In this document: piece after piece, positions 1 to 10,960 of the stretch
Layout of the letters: every line of letters begins with the position of its first letter
How positions within the stretch are numbered: position 1 is the stretch's first letter
Assembly: GCF_030864355.1 (NCBI RefSeq)
Contig: NC_083396.1
Coordinates: 1 to 64,000 of the forward strand
Length of the DNA stretch: 64,000 nt
Source of the DNA: Cutaneotrichosporon cavernicola
Taxonomy: Eukaryota > Basidiomycota > Tremellomycetes > Trichosporonales > Trichosporonaceae
Reading direction: 5' to 3'
The notes under the pieces: generated by a model
Databases searched by the model: none
What the model saw: the letters and a program-made list of their open reading frames with translations, nothing else
Told to the model about the DNA's origin: nothing
Program-made: the position numbers and the translations under genes

Positions 1-339
1 ACCCCCTAACCCCCTAACCCCCTAACCCCCTAACCCCCTAACCCCCTAACCCCCTAACCCCCTAACCCCCTAACCCCCTAACCCCCTAACCCCCTAACCC
101 CCTAACCCCCTAACCCCCTAACCCCCTAACCCCCTAACCCCCTAACCCCCTAACCCCCTAACCCCCTAACCCCCTAACCCCCTAACCCCCTAACCCCCTA
201 ACCCCCTAACCCCCTAACCCCCTAACCCCCTAACCCCCTAACCCCCTAACCCCCTAACCCCCTAACCCCCTAACCCCCTAACCCCTAACCCCCTAACCCC
301 CTAACCCCCTAACCCCCTAACCCCCTAACCCCCTAACCC
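1..339. repeat. Telomere, C-rich strand (CCCCCTAA)n
   Basis: An uninterrupted run of about 42 copies of the 8-nt unit CCCCCTAA starts at the first base, so this is a chromosome end read 5' to 3' on the C-rich strand. The opposite strand is TTAGGGGG, the telomere repeat known from Cryptococcus-like Tremellomycetes. One unit near 281-288 has only four Cs (7 nt), a slip of the kind telomerase makes. The array ends abruptly in unique sequence near 340. Confidence 0.98.
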
Positions 340-552
340 ACAGGAGGGACACGGCGCACGATGGGGCGGGAGAATATGCGGTGCAGGATGCAGCGCGATA
401 TGCGAGTGTGGTGGCGCACTTCAGAGCGATAGCGGAGACAGGGGCAGTGGCGGGGACGGGGACGGGGACGGGAGGGTTGTTGCTACTACGGCGCATGTGT
501 AGTTGCCACGTAGTCACGTTGACTTGGCCGACGAACCTGACGAGTCGCGTGA
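340..552. other. Subtelomeric spacer of about 210 nt
   Basis: Unique GC-rich sequence between the telomere and the first gene. It contains a short GGGACG/GGGGACGG tract near 440-475. I see no subtelomeric repeat family, helicase gene or transposon here, so the unique chromosome arm begins almost directly at the telomere. Confidence 0.6.
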
Positions 553-1511
553 TTATGCTGTGGGCGATACCCCCGGCGGCAGGGGGAACAGCGGCTGACC
601 ATAGCCCGGGCTCAGGGGCGGCTGGTTGCGCTCCTCGCGCCGAGCGTTAATGTCAGCCATCCGGTTGGCGACGCGCACGTCTATTGGCGACTTTGCGACG
701 GTGCTGGGATGAGTGAGTGAGATGAGGATAAGGACACGGAGGAGGAGACGCCGAGGACATGGAGGACAAGGACCACAGGGGGACACGGAGGACGAGGAGG
801 GAGACTCACACGTTGCGGCCCAGGAAGTTCATCACGCCATTACCAACCTGCGCGGCGGCGTCCAGGTGCGCGGCATCTCCTGGATGAAAGAACTGGACCA
901 TGACGTCCCACTTCTGGCACGAGTCGTCCGTGTAGTCCAGAGTGACGTGGTGGATAGGGCCGTACTGGATGAGCTCGTCATACACGTGTCCCGGCGTGGG
1001 GAAGTCTTCGGGCCACTGGCAGTCTTCCATCCACTCAGCATCGGCCAAGTTGGCAGGCTCGGCCGCGCCGCCGCCGCCGCCTCCGCCTCCGACGTCCTTG
1101 ACCGTGCACGGAGCGATGATCCGGCGCGTGAACGGCGTCAGGATGTCGGGGTACATTCTCCCGTAGCCGGGTAGCACAAAGGAGACGAAGCTGCCTCGCA
1201 GGGCTGGGTGCGTGTTGAGGATCGCCAGCGCGCGGTCGGCATCCGCTGTCGTCGCGAGCGAGAGCTGCGCTGCGAAGGTGTCAATGAACAGCAGGCACCA
1301 CATATCACAACAGCAGCATTGATACGTTACCATTCTTGGTATGCTGTGGCGGGGTGTCTCCAAATGTCAACGACTTGAACCCTGTACAGAGCTGCATGAG
1401 CGTCGTCTCGAGCCAGTGCAGGTTGGTGTGCGAGGGGATATTGTTAACGGCGACAGTAGTCGTCTGGCCCGGGTACGCGTCCTGCAATGGGTAGTCGAAG
1501 CCGTCAGTCAT
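553..1511 (-). CDS. RRM-like RNA-binding protein (hypothetical)
   Basis: Three exons on the minus strand, 1331-1511, 810-1269 and 553-703, join in frame to about 263 aa. Both introns have GT..AG borders and the first is 61 nt with a TTGAC branch-like site. The start is the ATG at 1511. Residues about 15-95 look like an RNA recognition motif: a beta-strand with VAVNNIPS, a helix, and after the splice a DADRALAIL helix followed by SFVSF. A second partial RRM-like segment follows (HHVTLDY, then FLGRNVTVAKSP across the second splice). A run of eight Gly lies between them. The C-terminus is proline-rich. The RRM call rests on pattern only. This is the most telomere-proximal gene. Confidence 0.6.
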
Positions 1512-2119
1512 GTCTGTGACCTCCTGGGGATAGGCGGAGCGAGTGGTGAGGTGGATGCAGGAGGTCGATGGGGTCGATGGGGTCGATGGATGGCCGCAAG
1601 TGCTTTGAGAGCGAGTGGATGGATGTTGACTGCAGTGACATGACTCGAGTCCAAGTTACTATGTACGATAGGCTACGGCACGTGACTTATGCCACGTGAT
1701 ACTAACAATGACAAGTCAGCTGGTTTCTTTAGTAGTTGATTGGAACGACTAGACGAGATAGCTACGTAGAGCCCCTAAGTAGACGGTGGGGCTTGTGGAG
1801 CCGTGGGAACGCAGTCAGGGTACTTGTCCCGATTCCGCAATCACCCCAAGACCTGGTTGGTGTACGCCTCAACCCGTCCCCACGTAATATAGCAGACAGA
1901 CGTGTGATGCACCCCGCTAGGTAGAACATTGTGGGCAACGTGAGCAGCGAGTTGGACGAATGGGGCATTGAACAGTGAGACTAGCATGCTAGAGCAAGTC
2001 GTCAAGATGAGGACTGCAATCACACATGCCCGTTTCTGACCCAGGAGCTTACTGTCACCATGCTGTGCAGGACATGTACTGTACGTATGTACAGCCGACG
2101 TTACATCTCTTGTTACACT

Positions 2120-3020
2120 CTAGTGGTAGTCGGCCTTCCAGACGTCAATCTTCTCGTCCACGACCTTTTTAATCTCCTCCTGAACAGTCTTCTTGCCGTC
2201 CATGACTTGGAAGGTAAGGCCGATTGTGCCGGGCTCCTCGGCGCTTGCGAGGAGAACTTGGGCGACGAGCTCGCGCGACGCCGGAAGGAGCTTGGCTGCC
2301 ATGTCGCCAATGTCCATGACTTCTGTGACGCCGTCCCTGGCCATCTCGGTGATACCGAGCAGCGCGCCACTGGCGGGCTGGTTGGTGAGAGCTCCAGGGC
2401 GGAGGCAGGTAAAGTCCAGCCCGCTGGCCTGCAGCGCGACCTCGGCCGCGTACTTGGCCTTGAGGTAGTCGGGCATGGCGGTCTGGAACGTCTTGGAGGT
2501 GAGTTCTGGCGTGTGAGTCTGGGTTCCCGGCGGGGTGGTAGTACAGTACAACTCACTGGAACCCTCAGAGTAGTACTTGGGGTACGGAAGGCTGCCGTCG
2601 CGAGCATCAATGGTGCTAACGACGAGTACGCGCTTCATGTTGGCCTCGCGCGCTGCGTCAAAGACCTTGCGGGCACCTTGGTGGTCGACAGCCTCCATGG
2701 ACGCGGCAGAGCCCTCGCTTCCGGCCGCGGCCCAGACAATGACATCGGGCGTGGTCTTCTTGAGGAGTGAGAGGACCTGGGACGCCGTGGCGTGTTCAAT
2801 GTCCAGGACCTCGGGAGTGGCCCCGATCGACTTGAGAGTCGCATCGCTGCGGGTCAGCGACAGAGCTGGAGAGGATCCAATGGATGTGTGTGTGGAGAAT
2901 CACGACGTTGACTCACTGCTTGCTGTTGCGCACAACAGAGGTAACAGAGTGCTTGGGGGAAGCCAGCTTGGCGAAGAGGACGGCGATGCGGCCGCCACCA
3001 CCAAAGACGAGGAACTTCAT
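2120..3020 (-). CDS. NAD(P)-binding reductase, atypical short-chain dehydrogenase/NmrA-like
   Basis: Exons 2917-3020, 2557-2846 and 2120-2505 join to 259 aa; introns are 70 and 51 nt with GTGAGT donors. The protein opens with a beta-strand and a glycine-rich loop, FGGGGRI, at residues 6-12, the dinucleotide-binding fold of extended or atypical SDRs. It continues with a VVRN strand, a DVIVWAAAG strand, and a YxxxK-like YLKAKYAAE helix after the second splice. SGLDFTCLRPG near residue 185 is typical of NAD(P)H-binding SDR_a5/NmrA proteins. Such proteins are cytosolic reductases or redox sensors; substrate unknown. A TATA-like element lies about 110 nt upstream. Confidence 0.85.
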
Positions 3021-3128
3021 GTTTGTGAGAGAGTGAGAGTGAGAGATGGAGAGAGAGTGAGCAAAAGGAGTGCCAGTGCTGAGCGAGCGAGCTGCTGTAG
3101 ATGCTTTGTGTCAAGTCGCGAGTCGACG

Positions 3129-3137
3129 TTTATATAG
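3129..3137 (-). promoter_or_regulatory. TATA-like box for the SDR gene
   Basis: CTATATAAA on the minus strand, about 110 nt upstream of the SDR start codon at 3020. Position and sequence fit a fungal TATA element; no start site can be seen from sequence alone. Confidence 0.4.
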
Positions 3138-4128
3138 TTACGATACGAATGCTGCCCCTCCACTCGTTGCTGCTCCCCCCTCCACCCAAAATGTCGTCAT
3201 GGCAACCAGAAGCGTAATATCTCGGCAGTGCCTGGACTCTTGACCCCCAACACGTGGTTTATGCCCGCCGGCCTATTTGGTTTTTGTTCCTTCGTTTTCT
3301 TCAACGCAACCTGCAAACCATTGATAAACGAGAGGGCAGCCCCGAACGCAGCTCCCTCATCGGCTCATGGGGTGGCCGAGCCGGGGCCGCCGGCCTTGGA
3401 TGGAGGATGTGGAGGTCGAGGTGCCGGCAGGGGATGACTCAGTGCTACCCATCACTCTGCTCACTCTGCAATGCAGGCGCGCAACCGAGCTAGCCCTGCA
3501 TGCGGTGGTGGGTGGACAACAAACCAGCCTCCACGACGGGATGTCGACGATATATCGTCGCCGGTGCTCATCCGTCGCCGCCAGTTGTGAGCTGCTGTAG
3601 CCCGTCATGTCCTAGGGTGGCCTGTTGTTGGCGGTTGTAGCTGTGCCGCTCGGCAGATTCGGGTGCCACCAGCCTCTCTGTTGGGAAAAGCAATAATAAC
3701 GGCGCTCGCATTGTCCTGGGAGACTGAGCAACACGAAACCGAAGCCCGCTATCATCGCGACCAAGACGCCGAGGTTTCGAGCCTAAGCGCCTTCGCCAGA
3801 ACGCCAGATCCATCTCCCTTTCAGATAAGATACAGTATCCCTGGATCATCTCGGACCGCTCCAATCGCTTATCGGAACGCCTCGTCAACCTCTCTCCTTG
3901 TCTTGCGCCCTTGTGCTTTCAGGTCGGCATGTCCGACCCGCTAACCCTCCTGTGGCGCCTGTCGCTGGTCCATTCGGTACACGCGTGTTCGGGGCCCCCA
4001 CCCTGGAAGCCTGTACAGAGGGAACGCCACAATCCTGTAGGCCAAACCGTCCTGCAGCTTATGCACGCCGCCCAAGACTCTCAGATACAAGTGACAACGT
4101 ACGTACATAATTGAGAACAGGTACATGT
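3138..4128. other. Intergenic region, no supported gene
   Basis: About 1 kb between the SDR gene and the next gene. Open frames here are short, conflict on both strands and lack coherent splice signals or family motifs. I see nothing I can call. Confidence 0.5.
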
Positions 4129-5147
4129 TTAGCGGGGAAGCCCGTGGACGCGAAGATCGATCCGGGCGACGTCGTCACTTCGTGTCTTGTTCACATTGTC
4201 CGGCTCATGGTCTTCATCATCATCCAAGCTCCGAATGTCCACGAGGGACACAATGGGATCGGCTAACTCGTCCTCACCACTCTTGGACGATTGGGACGAG
4301 GTCGAGTGCGATGGGGATGTGCTCAGACCAGGCGACGGTGCGTGATCGCTCGCGCACATCTCCGATACATTGTCGCGAGCGCGAGACTCGCTCGCATATA
4401 CCATCGGGGCCCAGTCGGTCAGGATCTCCTGGTGTATCGTGGTGCCGTCCCACGTGAGTTTGACATTGCGCGACGCGTCGGTCTCGGGGTCGTACTGCCA
4501 GGCGGCCCACTCCCTCGACGTCGCATCGTCGGGGGGTCCATAACTCGCCACGAGCGCGTCCACCGCACTCCATGGGGAGGGGTTGGCGTTGTACTCATCA
4601 GAGTCGTAGGCATTCCAGAGCTGGTCCATACACGCCAGCACGCGTCCCTCGCGCAGCGTGCTGTCCCCCTGGTCAAGGTCAAGGGGAGCGAGTAGCTCGG
4701 GGGCCTGCTTGGCAAGCACATCCTTGGCCTGGAGTCAGCCACGCAACGTGAAGAACGGACCGTATCGACAGTCTCGGCGGAGGCGTCTCGCAGCCACTGG
4801 TGCCACTCGCGGACCGTCTTGGCGATACGGCGCTGCTCGAAATGGCAGGACTCCCGGAGTTCATCGTTACTGGGGTTTGAGCACGTGCGGTAAGCCCACT
4901 ATGCGACGTACAGTTATATAACAATTTCAAGGATCCCCATGTCAAAGTCGGTCCCGTCGATGGGTTGGCGGTCGCGGATGGCGCGTGCAAGGTTGCGGCT
5001 GGCCGCCTGCGCCGCGTAGCGGATGTCGCTCCGCTTGCCTGGGAAGAAGTAGTCCCGCGGCCATTCGTTGCGCGGAAAGTCGACCACGCCGTACTCTTGG
5101 TCATCAGTGTCATCAGTGTTGGACAGTGGTGGATCGGTAGAGAGCAT
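4129..5147 (-). CDS. Hypothetical protein, unrecognised family
   Basis: The best model has exons 4923-5147, 4761-4898 and 4129-4728, all phase 0, giving about 320 aa from the ATG at 5147. The second intron (4729-4760) is 32 nt, and the first would be only 24 nt (4899-4922). A longer alternative for intron 1 breaks the frame. Codon choice is clearly coding in all three exons. The middle part is rich in charged and aromatic residues (HFEQRRIAKTVREWHQWL), followed by a Trp-rich segment (WSAVDAL, EWAAWQYDP) and an acidic, Ser-rich tail. No known domain is recognised. It sits head to head with the next gene. The intron 1 model is the weak point. Confidence 0.55.
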
Positions 5148-5355
5148 GGAAGGAGTGGCAACGAGTGGGTCAAGGAGAAATGGCGCATCAAGGTGAGATG
5201 ACCATGTTGGGTGGCGACAAACAATAATGACGTGGCGTTTGTAAACACGTGTCATGTCGACTGGACGCGCCTTGTTTTTCTATTTCGCTCCGTTTGGGTT
5301 GTTTCGACTAGAACCGCAACATCAACAGCGTCGACAACGACCATAACGACATAGA

Positions 5356-6398
5356 ACACTTGTGGGGCACTTCCTCCGCCAGCATGCAGACCACCATATC
5401 ACTATCAAGCCAGACCCCATTCGCCTGGATCGGGTCACCAGCGAGATCACCGACTTTGAAGTAGGCAGTGACGGTCGCGCGGTCTTGAGGTCATTGCTGG
5501 CATCCTTCAAACGCGGTGTACCAAAGGCGAGGCCCAAGCCCAATCTCAGCTTGAAGGAGACTTGACCATCTTCCTGGCGGCCATTTCCCAAGCTGGCCGA
5601 GCAGGGTACGCTACTCTTTCCCATGGCCCATGCTCATCTACAGGGGTAACAAACTCACCGTTAGCTGTGCGCAGCCAATTGAAGCTCGCATACAGCAGGC
5701 ACCGCGTTGCTTACGCAGATTTCGGGCTTGTGCAGTGGGAACAAGGCAACGATCACAGCGACGCCCGCCGCGACGACGTCATCAAGTACCTTGGTGCGGC
5801 CACCGAGGTCAAGCGCTACGCGCGTCTTCCGGACGAGTCTATCGTGGCTCTCCAGGATGCATGGCGTCGTGGGGATAGATTCGACGCCCTTCTTGGGGGT
5901 GCAGACACAACTCCGACATTCAATCTCGACGGTGTCGCAGTGGAGGGTGCGTTGCGATCTGCACTGTACTTTATCCTTGAGGCTGCTACATACGGCTGGG
6001 CTGCGTGGACCCGGTTCGGCATCGCCACCAACGGCCTTGCGTGGGTCCCCGCACAGACATCGGTGGCCGGCAAGGAAATCACGGTCACCTATGGACACCC
6101 GCTGGGCTCTTTCAAGAACGGCGACCTGTTGCGTTATTCACCGCCTACAGCACACGGTAAGCGCCCGTGCAAACGCACGCGCACACAGGCCCGTCAGTTA
6201 CTCTCCATGACGCCCCCGTCGTCCCACAACGTGACGCTGCCACACCCGATCAGCCTGTTCGGATTCCTCGTGCTTGCGGCCATTGGGGCGATCAAGAGCC
6301 GTGTAGAGTGCTCGCTGCTGTATGCCGGCGGCGACGATGGTATCGTGAACCCCGACGAGCCGATACCTGGATGGCGACGGTCACTGCGCGGGCGGTAA
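5356..6398 (+). CDS. Hypothetical protein, unrecognised family (5' end unresolved)
   Basis: Three coding-like exons join in frame: about 5356-5460, 5490-5605 and 5675-6398. Intron 1 is only 29 nt (GTAGGC..TTGAG) and intron 2 is 69 nt (GTACGC..GCGCAG). I cannot find a convincing start codon or first exon between 5256 and 5356, so the N-terminus is missing from this model. The central part holds an Asp/Arg-rich helix, a hydrophobic ALYFILEAATYGWAAW stretch, and a late hydrophobic segment, LFGFLVLAAIGAI, that may be a membrane helix. No family is recognised. It is divergent from the unknown gene at 4129-5147, and the two may share a promoter. Confidence 0.5.
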
Positions 6399-6981
6399 AT
6401 AGGATGACGTGATGACTGACATTGTACAATTCTCCACGAGGCATGTAGTGGCGAGGACTGCGCGATTCCGTCGCACTTGGGTCGTGATTCGTAGGTTATG
6501 GTGTCTCTTTTAACATGTCCAGTACGTTCTTGTTCGAGAAATGGGCCCATTTCTTGGGCAGGAGTTGGGGGGTTAGTTGTTTCCTGTTGTTGTCTTGTCA
6601 CGCAAATTCATAACCCCCTGAGTCCAATGCAACTGTTGAGCCACGGACCACTCCCACCCATGCGTCCCCCCGTGCCCACAACTGACCCCCTGGCCCTCCC
6701 TCCCCCCAATAGCCCTCACCGAGGCGACCTGCCTAACCGTCACCCACTGGATGCCAGGGACCCACACTGGCCCCCAGCTCCAGCACCCTGTCCACGACTT
6801 CTGCGACCAAGTCATTGCCCTCTTGCAACGATTCCATGCCCTCGAGTCCCACCTGGAGAGTACGTCTATAGCGATACAGAGGTTTACCACAGCTGGTGCC
6901 TCTGGCCGGTCCAGCGGTCCAACAGGATTGAGCGATTGCATCAACTGTGGCGGTGGCACTGCATACGCAGTTTTTACAGCA
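6399..6981. other. Intergenic region downstream of two converging genes
   Basis: About 580 nt between two gene ends. A coding-like stretch near 6713-6860 on the plus strand has a GTACGT donor after it, but no start or consistent continuation could be built, so I do not call a gene. Confidence 0.4.
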
Positions 6982-8800
6982 CTACTGCGTCGCCTTCATC
7001 GCCCACAGGCCCAGCTCCTCAACCCGCGCTGCCCCTTTACGTGTGTACGACACGCCTGTGATCTCCGATGAGGTGTACACTCGCGTCGCGAGGGAGAAAC
7101 GGTCGTTGGCAAACACCTCGATCACGTCGTGGTCGAGGAAGACCTGGAGCCTTAGGGGCTCGATCCCGCCATCGGTGCGGAGGAGAGTCATCGGACCCTC
7201 CTCGTCGTACGTTGCGATGTCGCTTGCGCCATTTGACGCGTCGCGGTGCACCACGATCGTCTCGCGCTTAGGGTAGAATGTGATCCGCGTCGCGGTGCTG
7301 TAGTCGCCGCTGTGCCGGACGTGAATCGATACCTCATCCGTGTCGTCCGTGATGTCAAACGTCGCGTTGATCATGCACGCAAGCGGGGAGGCGTCCGCGA
7401 TGGCGAGGCGATCGCCGTCGAAAAACTCGGCGTGGAATAACTGCTCACCCCGCAACGACCCCAGCTCCGTGAGGGGCCGGATGCCGAGCGTGGCGACAGT
7501 GCACACGCCATCCGAGGTCGAGAGTACCTCAAAGCTCCGCACCTCGTCCATCTTGGATGCCAAAGCACCCGTGACCCCGTCGTACGTTGCGAGGAAGAGC
7601 TCGCGCGGCACACCAAGGCATCCTGTCCACGACTTTGCCTCGAGGGCCGCGTCGTTCAAGCACTCCTCGATCACCCAGCCCCATAGAACCGTGCGCCCGT
7701 CGGGATGCTTGAACGTGTTGCCAGCGTACAGGTCGCCCCAGTCCACCATGCCCGACGCGCTCGTCGCCAGGTCGATTTCACCTGCCCTCTCCTCCAGTGT
7801 GCCCATAAGCCAGGATGCGTAGCGCGGCGTGCGTTCCGGAGCTTCCTTCTGAGTGGGCGCAGTCGGGCGTGGTTTCCCGCCCTCGGAGCCCGTGATGATG
7901 ACTTGCCTCTCGGCGCCATCCGCAGCCAGCGAGAGAAAGTTGGTGCACTCGAGATTGACGCCCAGGTCGCCACCCCAACGCCCGGCTGGACGATGGTTCG
8001 TTGGCACGCGCAAAAGGGGGTGGAGATACTTCCACTGCGTCAGGTCGGCTGGGTCGACCTCGTACAGGAAGGTACGCGGCCCGACATCCTTTATGCCGCC
8101 CGAGATGAGGCCATACAACCTCCCATCCTCGAGTCCTCGCGCGGAGTCCATCGCTGGCCACGCCGCGAGAAACGGGTCGCGAAAGCCCGTGACGACCATG
8201 TCGGCTGGTTCCTCGCTGAGAATCGGGTTCGCGTCCGACTTGATCCCTGCGGTGAGTTTTGTGGCAAAGGGCCAGCGTAAACTCACATGTCTGTCCACGA
8301 TCGCTTGATACAGCCACCGCCAACCCCTCACATCCGCGCGTGTACGGCAAGGTCCAGTGGAGCGGGAGAGCGTCGACGTTGGTGTAGAACACGCTCAACT
8401 GGTCCTCCCCGCGCAGCCCCGTGGGCCAGAAACACCCGGTGAAAATGCCCTCCCGGTCATAGTCCTGGTCCGGCTGGATGGCTGGTGTCTCCCGTCAGCG
8501 TAGCGAGCGACATGGCTTACTTCGGGCGAAGCGTGCGACCAGTGCAGCAAGTCCTTGCTCGTCGCATGTCCCCATGAAATCTTGTCCCATCGGTGCGAGA
8601 GCGGAGTCCACTGGTAGAAGAGGTGGTACAGCCCCGTCTTGACGTCGTAGCCTGGCGCGCAGGGGTCGTTCATCCCTTGGCTGTCAGCAAGTTGTGCTAG
8701 GGAGGCTCTACTCACATCCCTTCGGCGCGATGAAGTGGTACGCTGGCCGTCCCGCTGATAGATACGCTGGCCGTCCGGCTGATATCTGGTTGTCGCCCAT
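6982..8800 (-). CDS. Glycoside hydrolase family 32, invertase/fructanase type
   Basis: Exons 8716-8800, 8521-8675, 8287-8473 and 6982-8246 (introns 40, 47 and 40 nt) join to 563 aa. The three GH32 catalytic blocks are present: WMNDP at residues 29-33 with nucleophile Asp32, built across the first splice; FRDP near 164-167 with the transition-state Asp166; and the EC block with acid/base Glu242. The C-terminal 150 residues fit the GH32 beta-sandwich. The enzyme hydrolyses beta-fructofuranosides such as sucrose, inulin or levan. No signal peptide is visible, so the product may be intracellular or exported by another route. The N-terminus carries a perfect SAGRPAY duplication. Its subtelomeric position matches the SUC-type placement common in fungi. 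Confidence 0.93.
8739..8785. repeat. 24-nt tandem duplication in the invertase first exon
   Basis: The unit TACGCTGGCCGTCCCGCTGA plus TAGA occurs twice in tandem with one or two differences. In the minus-strand protein it duplicates the segment SAGRPAY just before the WMNDP block. It keeps the reading frame. Confidence 0.8.
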
Positions 8801-9047
8801 GGTGAATGTGTGATGCACAGTCCATCTGGGCGAGTGGGGCTGGGTGCAGTCTTTAAAGATGATCAGACGTGGAGAGGCGAGCACGATGGGGCTTCACAGA
8901 GTGGGGGCCAAGACTCCAAGATCGGAGTTGCTCCGATTGCACCGGTCCTTCTCTACCGGCAGATTACTTTATTGACCGGCGCTGCCCACTGGCACAACAG
9001 CTCCCCGTCGTCAACCTCCGGGCAACTCTATCGCATCGTCACTCACA

Positions 9048-10774
9048 ATGCCGTCGGAGAGCCCACAGCGGAGATCGCCCTCCCCTCAGAGTGCGGCAGA
9101 TGGCCCAGTCCCCACGAAGCAGCTGGCTTGGTATGTCCGAGTCTAGTCGCCGCTCACCTTAGCGCCGGATGCCGGTCAATCAAAGTGCGCTGCATTACGC
9201 CGGTGGACAGTGAGGCCTGGTGAGTCAGGCCGACGTTCCAAGCTTACTGGCAGTAAGCGCTGTATTCGTCTCGAGCAGACATGCGAGCGTATGGCTCCCG
9301 GCCGCCCGGGGCGGCCGTGAGGGAGGAAAAAGTGGGTTGATTTCTCGGGCTGCGGCTGACAGTTGCAACCACAACAGCCTTCAACGAGCGTTCCATCTCA
9401 TCGAGAGGGAATTCGACAAGGCGCATAGGACGTCCAGCCCTTCCGCTTCCAACGCGGGGCTGGCGGCGCCGCGGAGGCCCTCTGAGTCACTGTCGGTGCT
9501 CCGCAGGAGCCGGAGCCCACAGCGCAGGCAGCCTTCGATCGCTGGCAGCCCCGCGCTGCCTGCCATGCCTTCGCCTCGGCCCATGCCCATGCTCCCTTCC
9601 CCCGGTGCTGCACGTTTCAGACCACTTCTGGGGAACGTGCCTGGCTCACGGACAGCGCAGCAACCCCATGCCGACGTACAAGCCTCGCCATCCAGCTCGC
9701 CGTTGTTTCCCATCCTGCCAGAGCCCTTTGGGGTGACCTCTCAGGCCCTCACCAATGGCATCTCCCCAGCGACGGAGCAGAGTTGTTCGAGCTGGTACGA
9801 GGGCGTTGACTCGGTAGACGATAACGAAGGAGAACTCACCAACCCCGTCCGCCTGCTTGTAGAGGCGGCCGAGGCGTCCGCTCGCGTCTCGGAATTGTCG
9901 CGCCCCGCGTCGGCCTCAGGGCCGCCAACCATTCCACTACAGTACACACTGCCAGATACTCTTCGCTCCCTGGCCAACGAGGGCGAGGTCGACGAGCGTC
10001 TCGCGCACTTGGCTGCTGACGCCGAATACCTGGCCGAGGGACTGCAGTTGATGACGTCCGACGCTGCGCCGGCGGGACTGACGTCGGCGGAAAAGTCGTT
10101 TTTCAAGCCTTTCCGCAAGTCGATCAGGCGCGAGCTCGAGATAGAGTACGATCCGCTTGCGCGCTCCCTCATCAATGAGCGGGAGGCGTGTGTCTTCTTC
10201 GACGCCTACTTCCAGCGTCTGCACCCGTTGCTTCCGGTCCTCGATCCCACCTTGCATACTATGGAATGTAAGAGAATAGAAGGTGCATCGCTGACTCAAA
10301 TCAGTTATTCACCGCCGGTCACTCTTTCTCTTCAGCGTCATCTGTGCACACGGCGCATCGATGACCAGCGGCGCCGAGGAGGCAACGAAACGGCTCAGAT
10401 GGCATGCGCAACGCCTTGCCGAGATGATCAACCCGAAGGGGTATGCTTCTGTTGAGGTAAGTCAGCGCAGGGATGAGGTGCAACTGCTGACGCCACAGAT
10501 CATTCAAGCATTCCTTATCTGGTCGACATGGCTGCCCTCGAGCGAGCGGTTCCAGGAGGAGAGACTCTGGCACGAAGCAAAGTACGCCATTAACATGGCT
10601 GTTGAGATTGGCTTGATGATTCCGGTTCCGGACAATCCAGATCAACTAGCTACAGTGAGCTGAGCCTCTACACAGGTCCTGTACTGATTCCAGGTTCAGA
10701 ACCTGGCTTCCTGCTTTGAGAACATCGACGTGGCCGGCACCCTCCTGGTGCGCCGGGCCAGCCGCAACTGCTAA
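9048..10774 (+). CDS. Zn2Cys6 transcription factor, short C-terminus
   Basis: Seven exons: 9048-9130, 9163-9219, 9254-9316, 9363-10267, 10305-10456, 10499-10654 and 10694-10774, giving 498 aa. The binuclear zinc cluster is assembled only after splicing of two 32- and 34-nt introns. Cys28 is split by intron 1, then comes C-x2-C-x6-C-x8-C-x2-C-x6-C. A GRPGRP AT-hook-like patch and a low-complexity linker follow. The fungal-specific regulator domain begins around residue 350 (FFDAYFQRLHPLLPVLDP) and continues through WHAQRLAEMI and EAKYAINMAVEIGLM. The protein stops soon after, where family members usually run on for several hundred residues. It is tail to tail with an esterase and is probably a nuclear regulator, possibly C-terminally truncated. 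Confidence 0.8.
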
Positions 10775-10960
10775 CGCCTGTGGCAGCACCTCTTCCTCGG
10801 TCGGGCAGCGGGTGATTCCAAACGAATCGGAGTCGACGGGACGTTGCAAGGAGATGCACGTCCTTTGCAGCGCGCCGCGGCTTGGCTGCCATCCAACGGC
10901 CCCTTGCGCCGTGTTACCGTTTCTCTTGGCGATTCATTCACCCTACTGTAAAGTTTTCAT

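Noticed and set aside
3228..4110. Several overlapping short open frames on both strands
   Set aside because: They conflict with each other, lack domain patterns and splice coherence, and have arginine- or proline-rich sequences typical of random frames in GC-rich DNA.
6620..7060. Possible plus-strand gene overlapping the invertase 3' end
   Set aside because: A coding-like stretch (HDFCDQVIALLQRF) is present, but no start codon, acceptor and onward exon could be joined without stops, and it runs into the well-supported GH32 gene.
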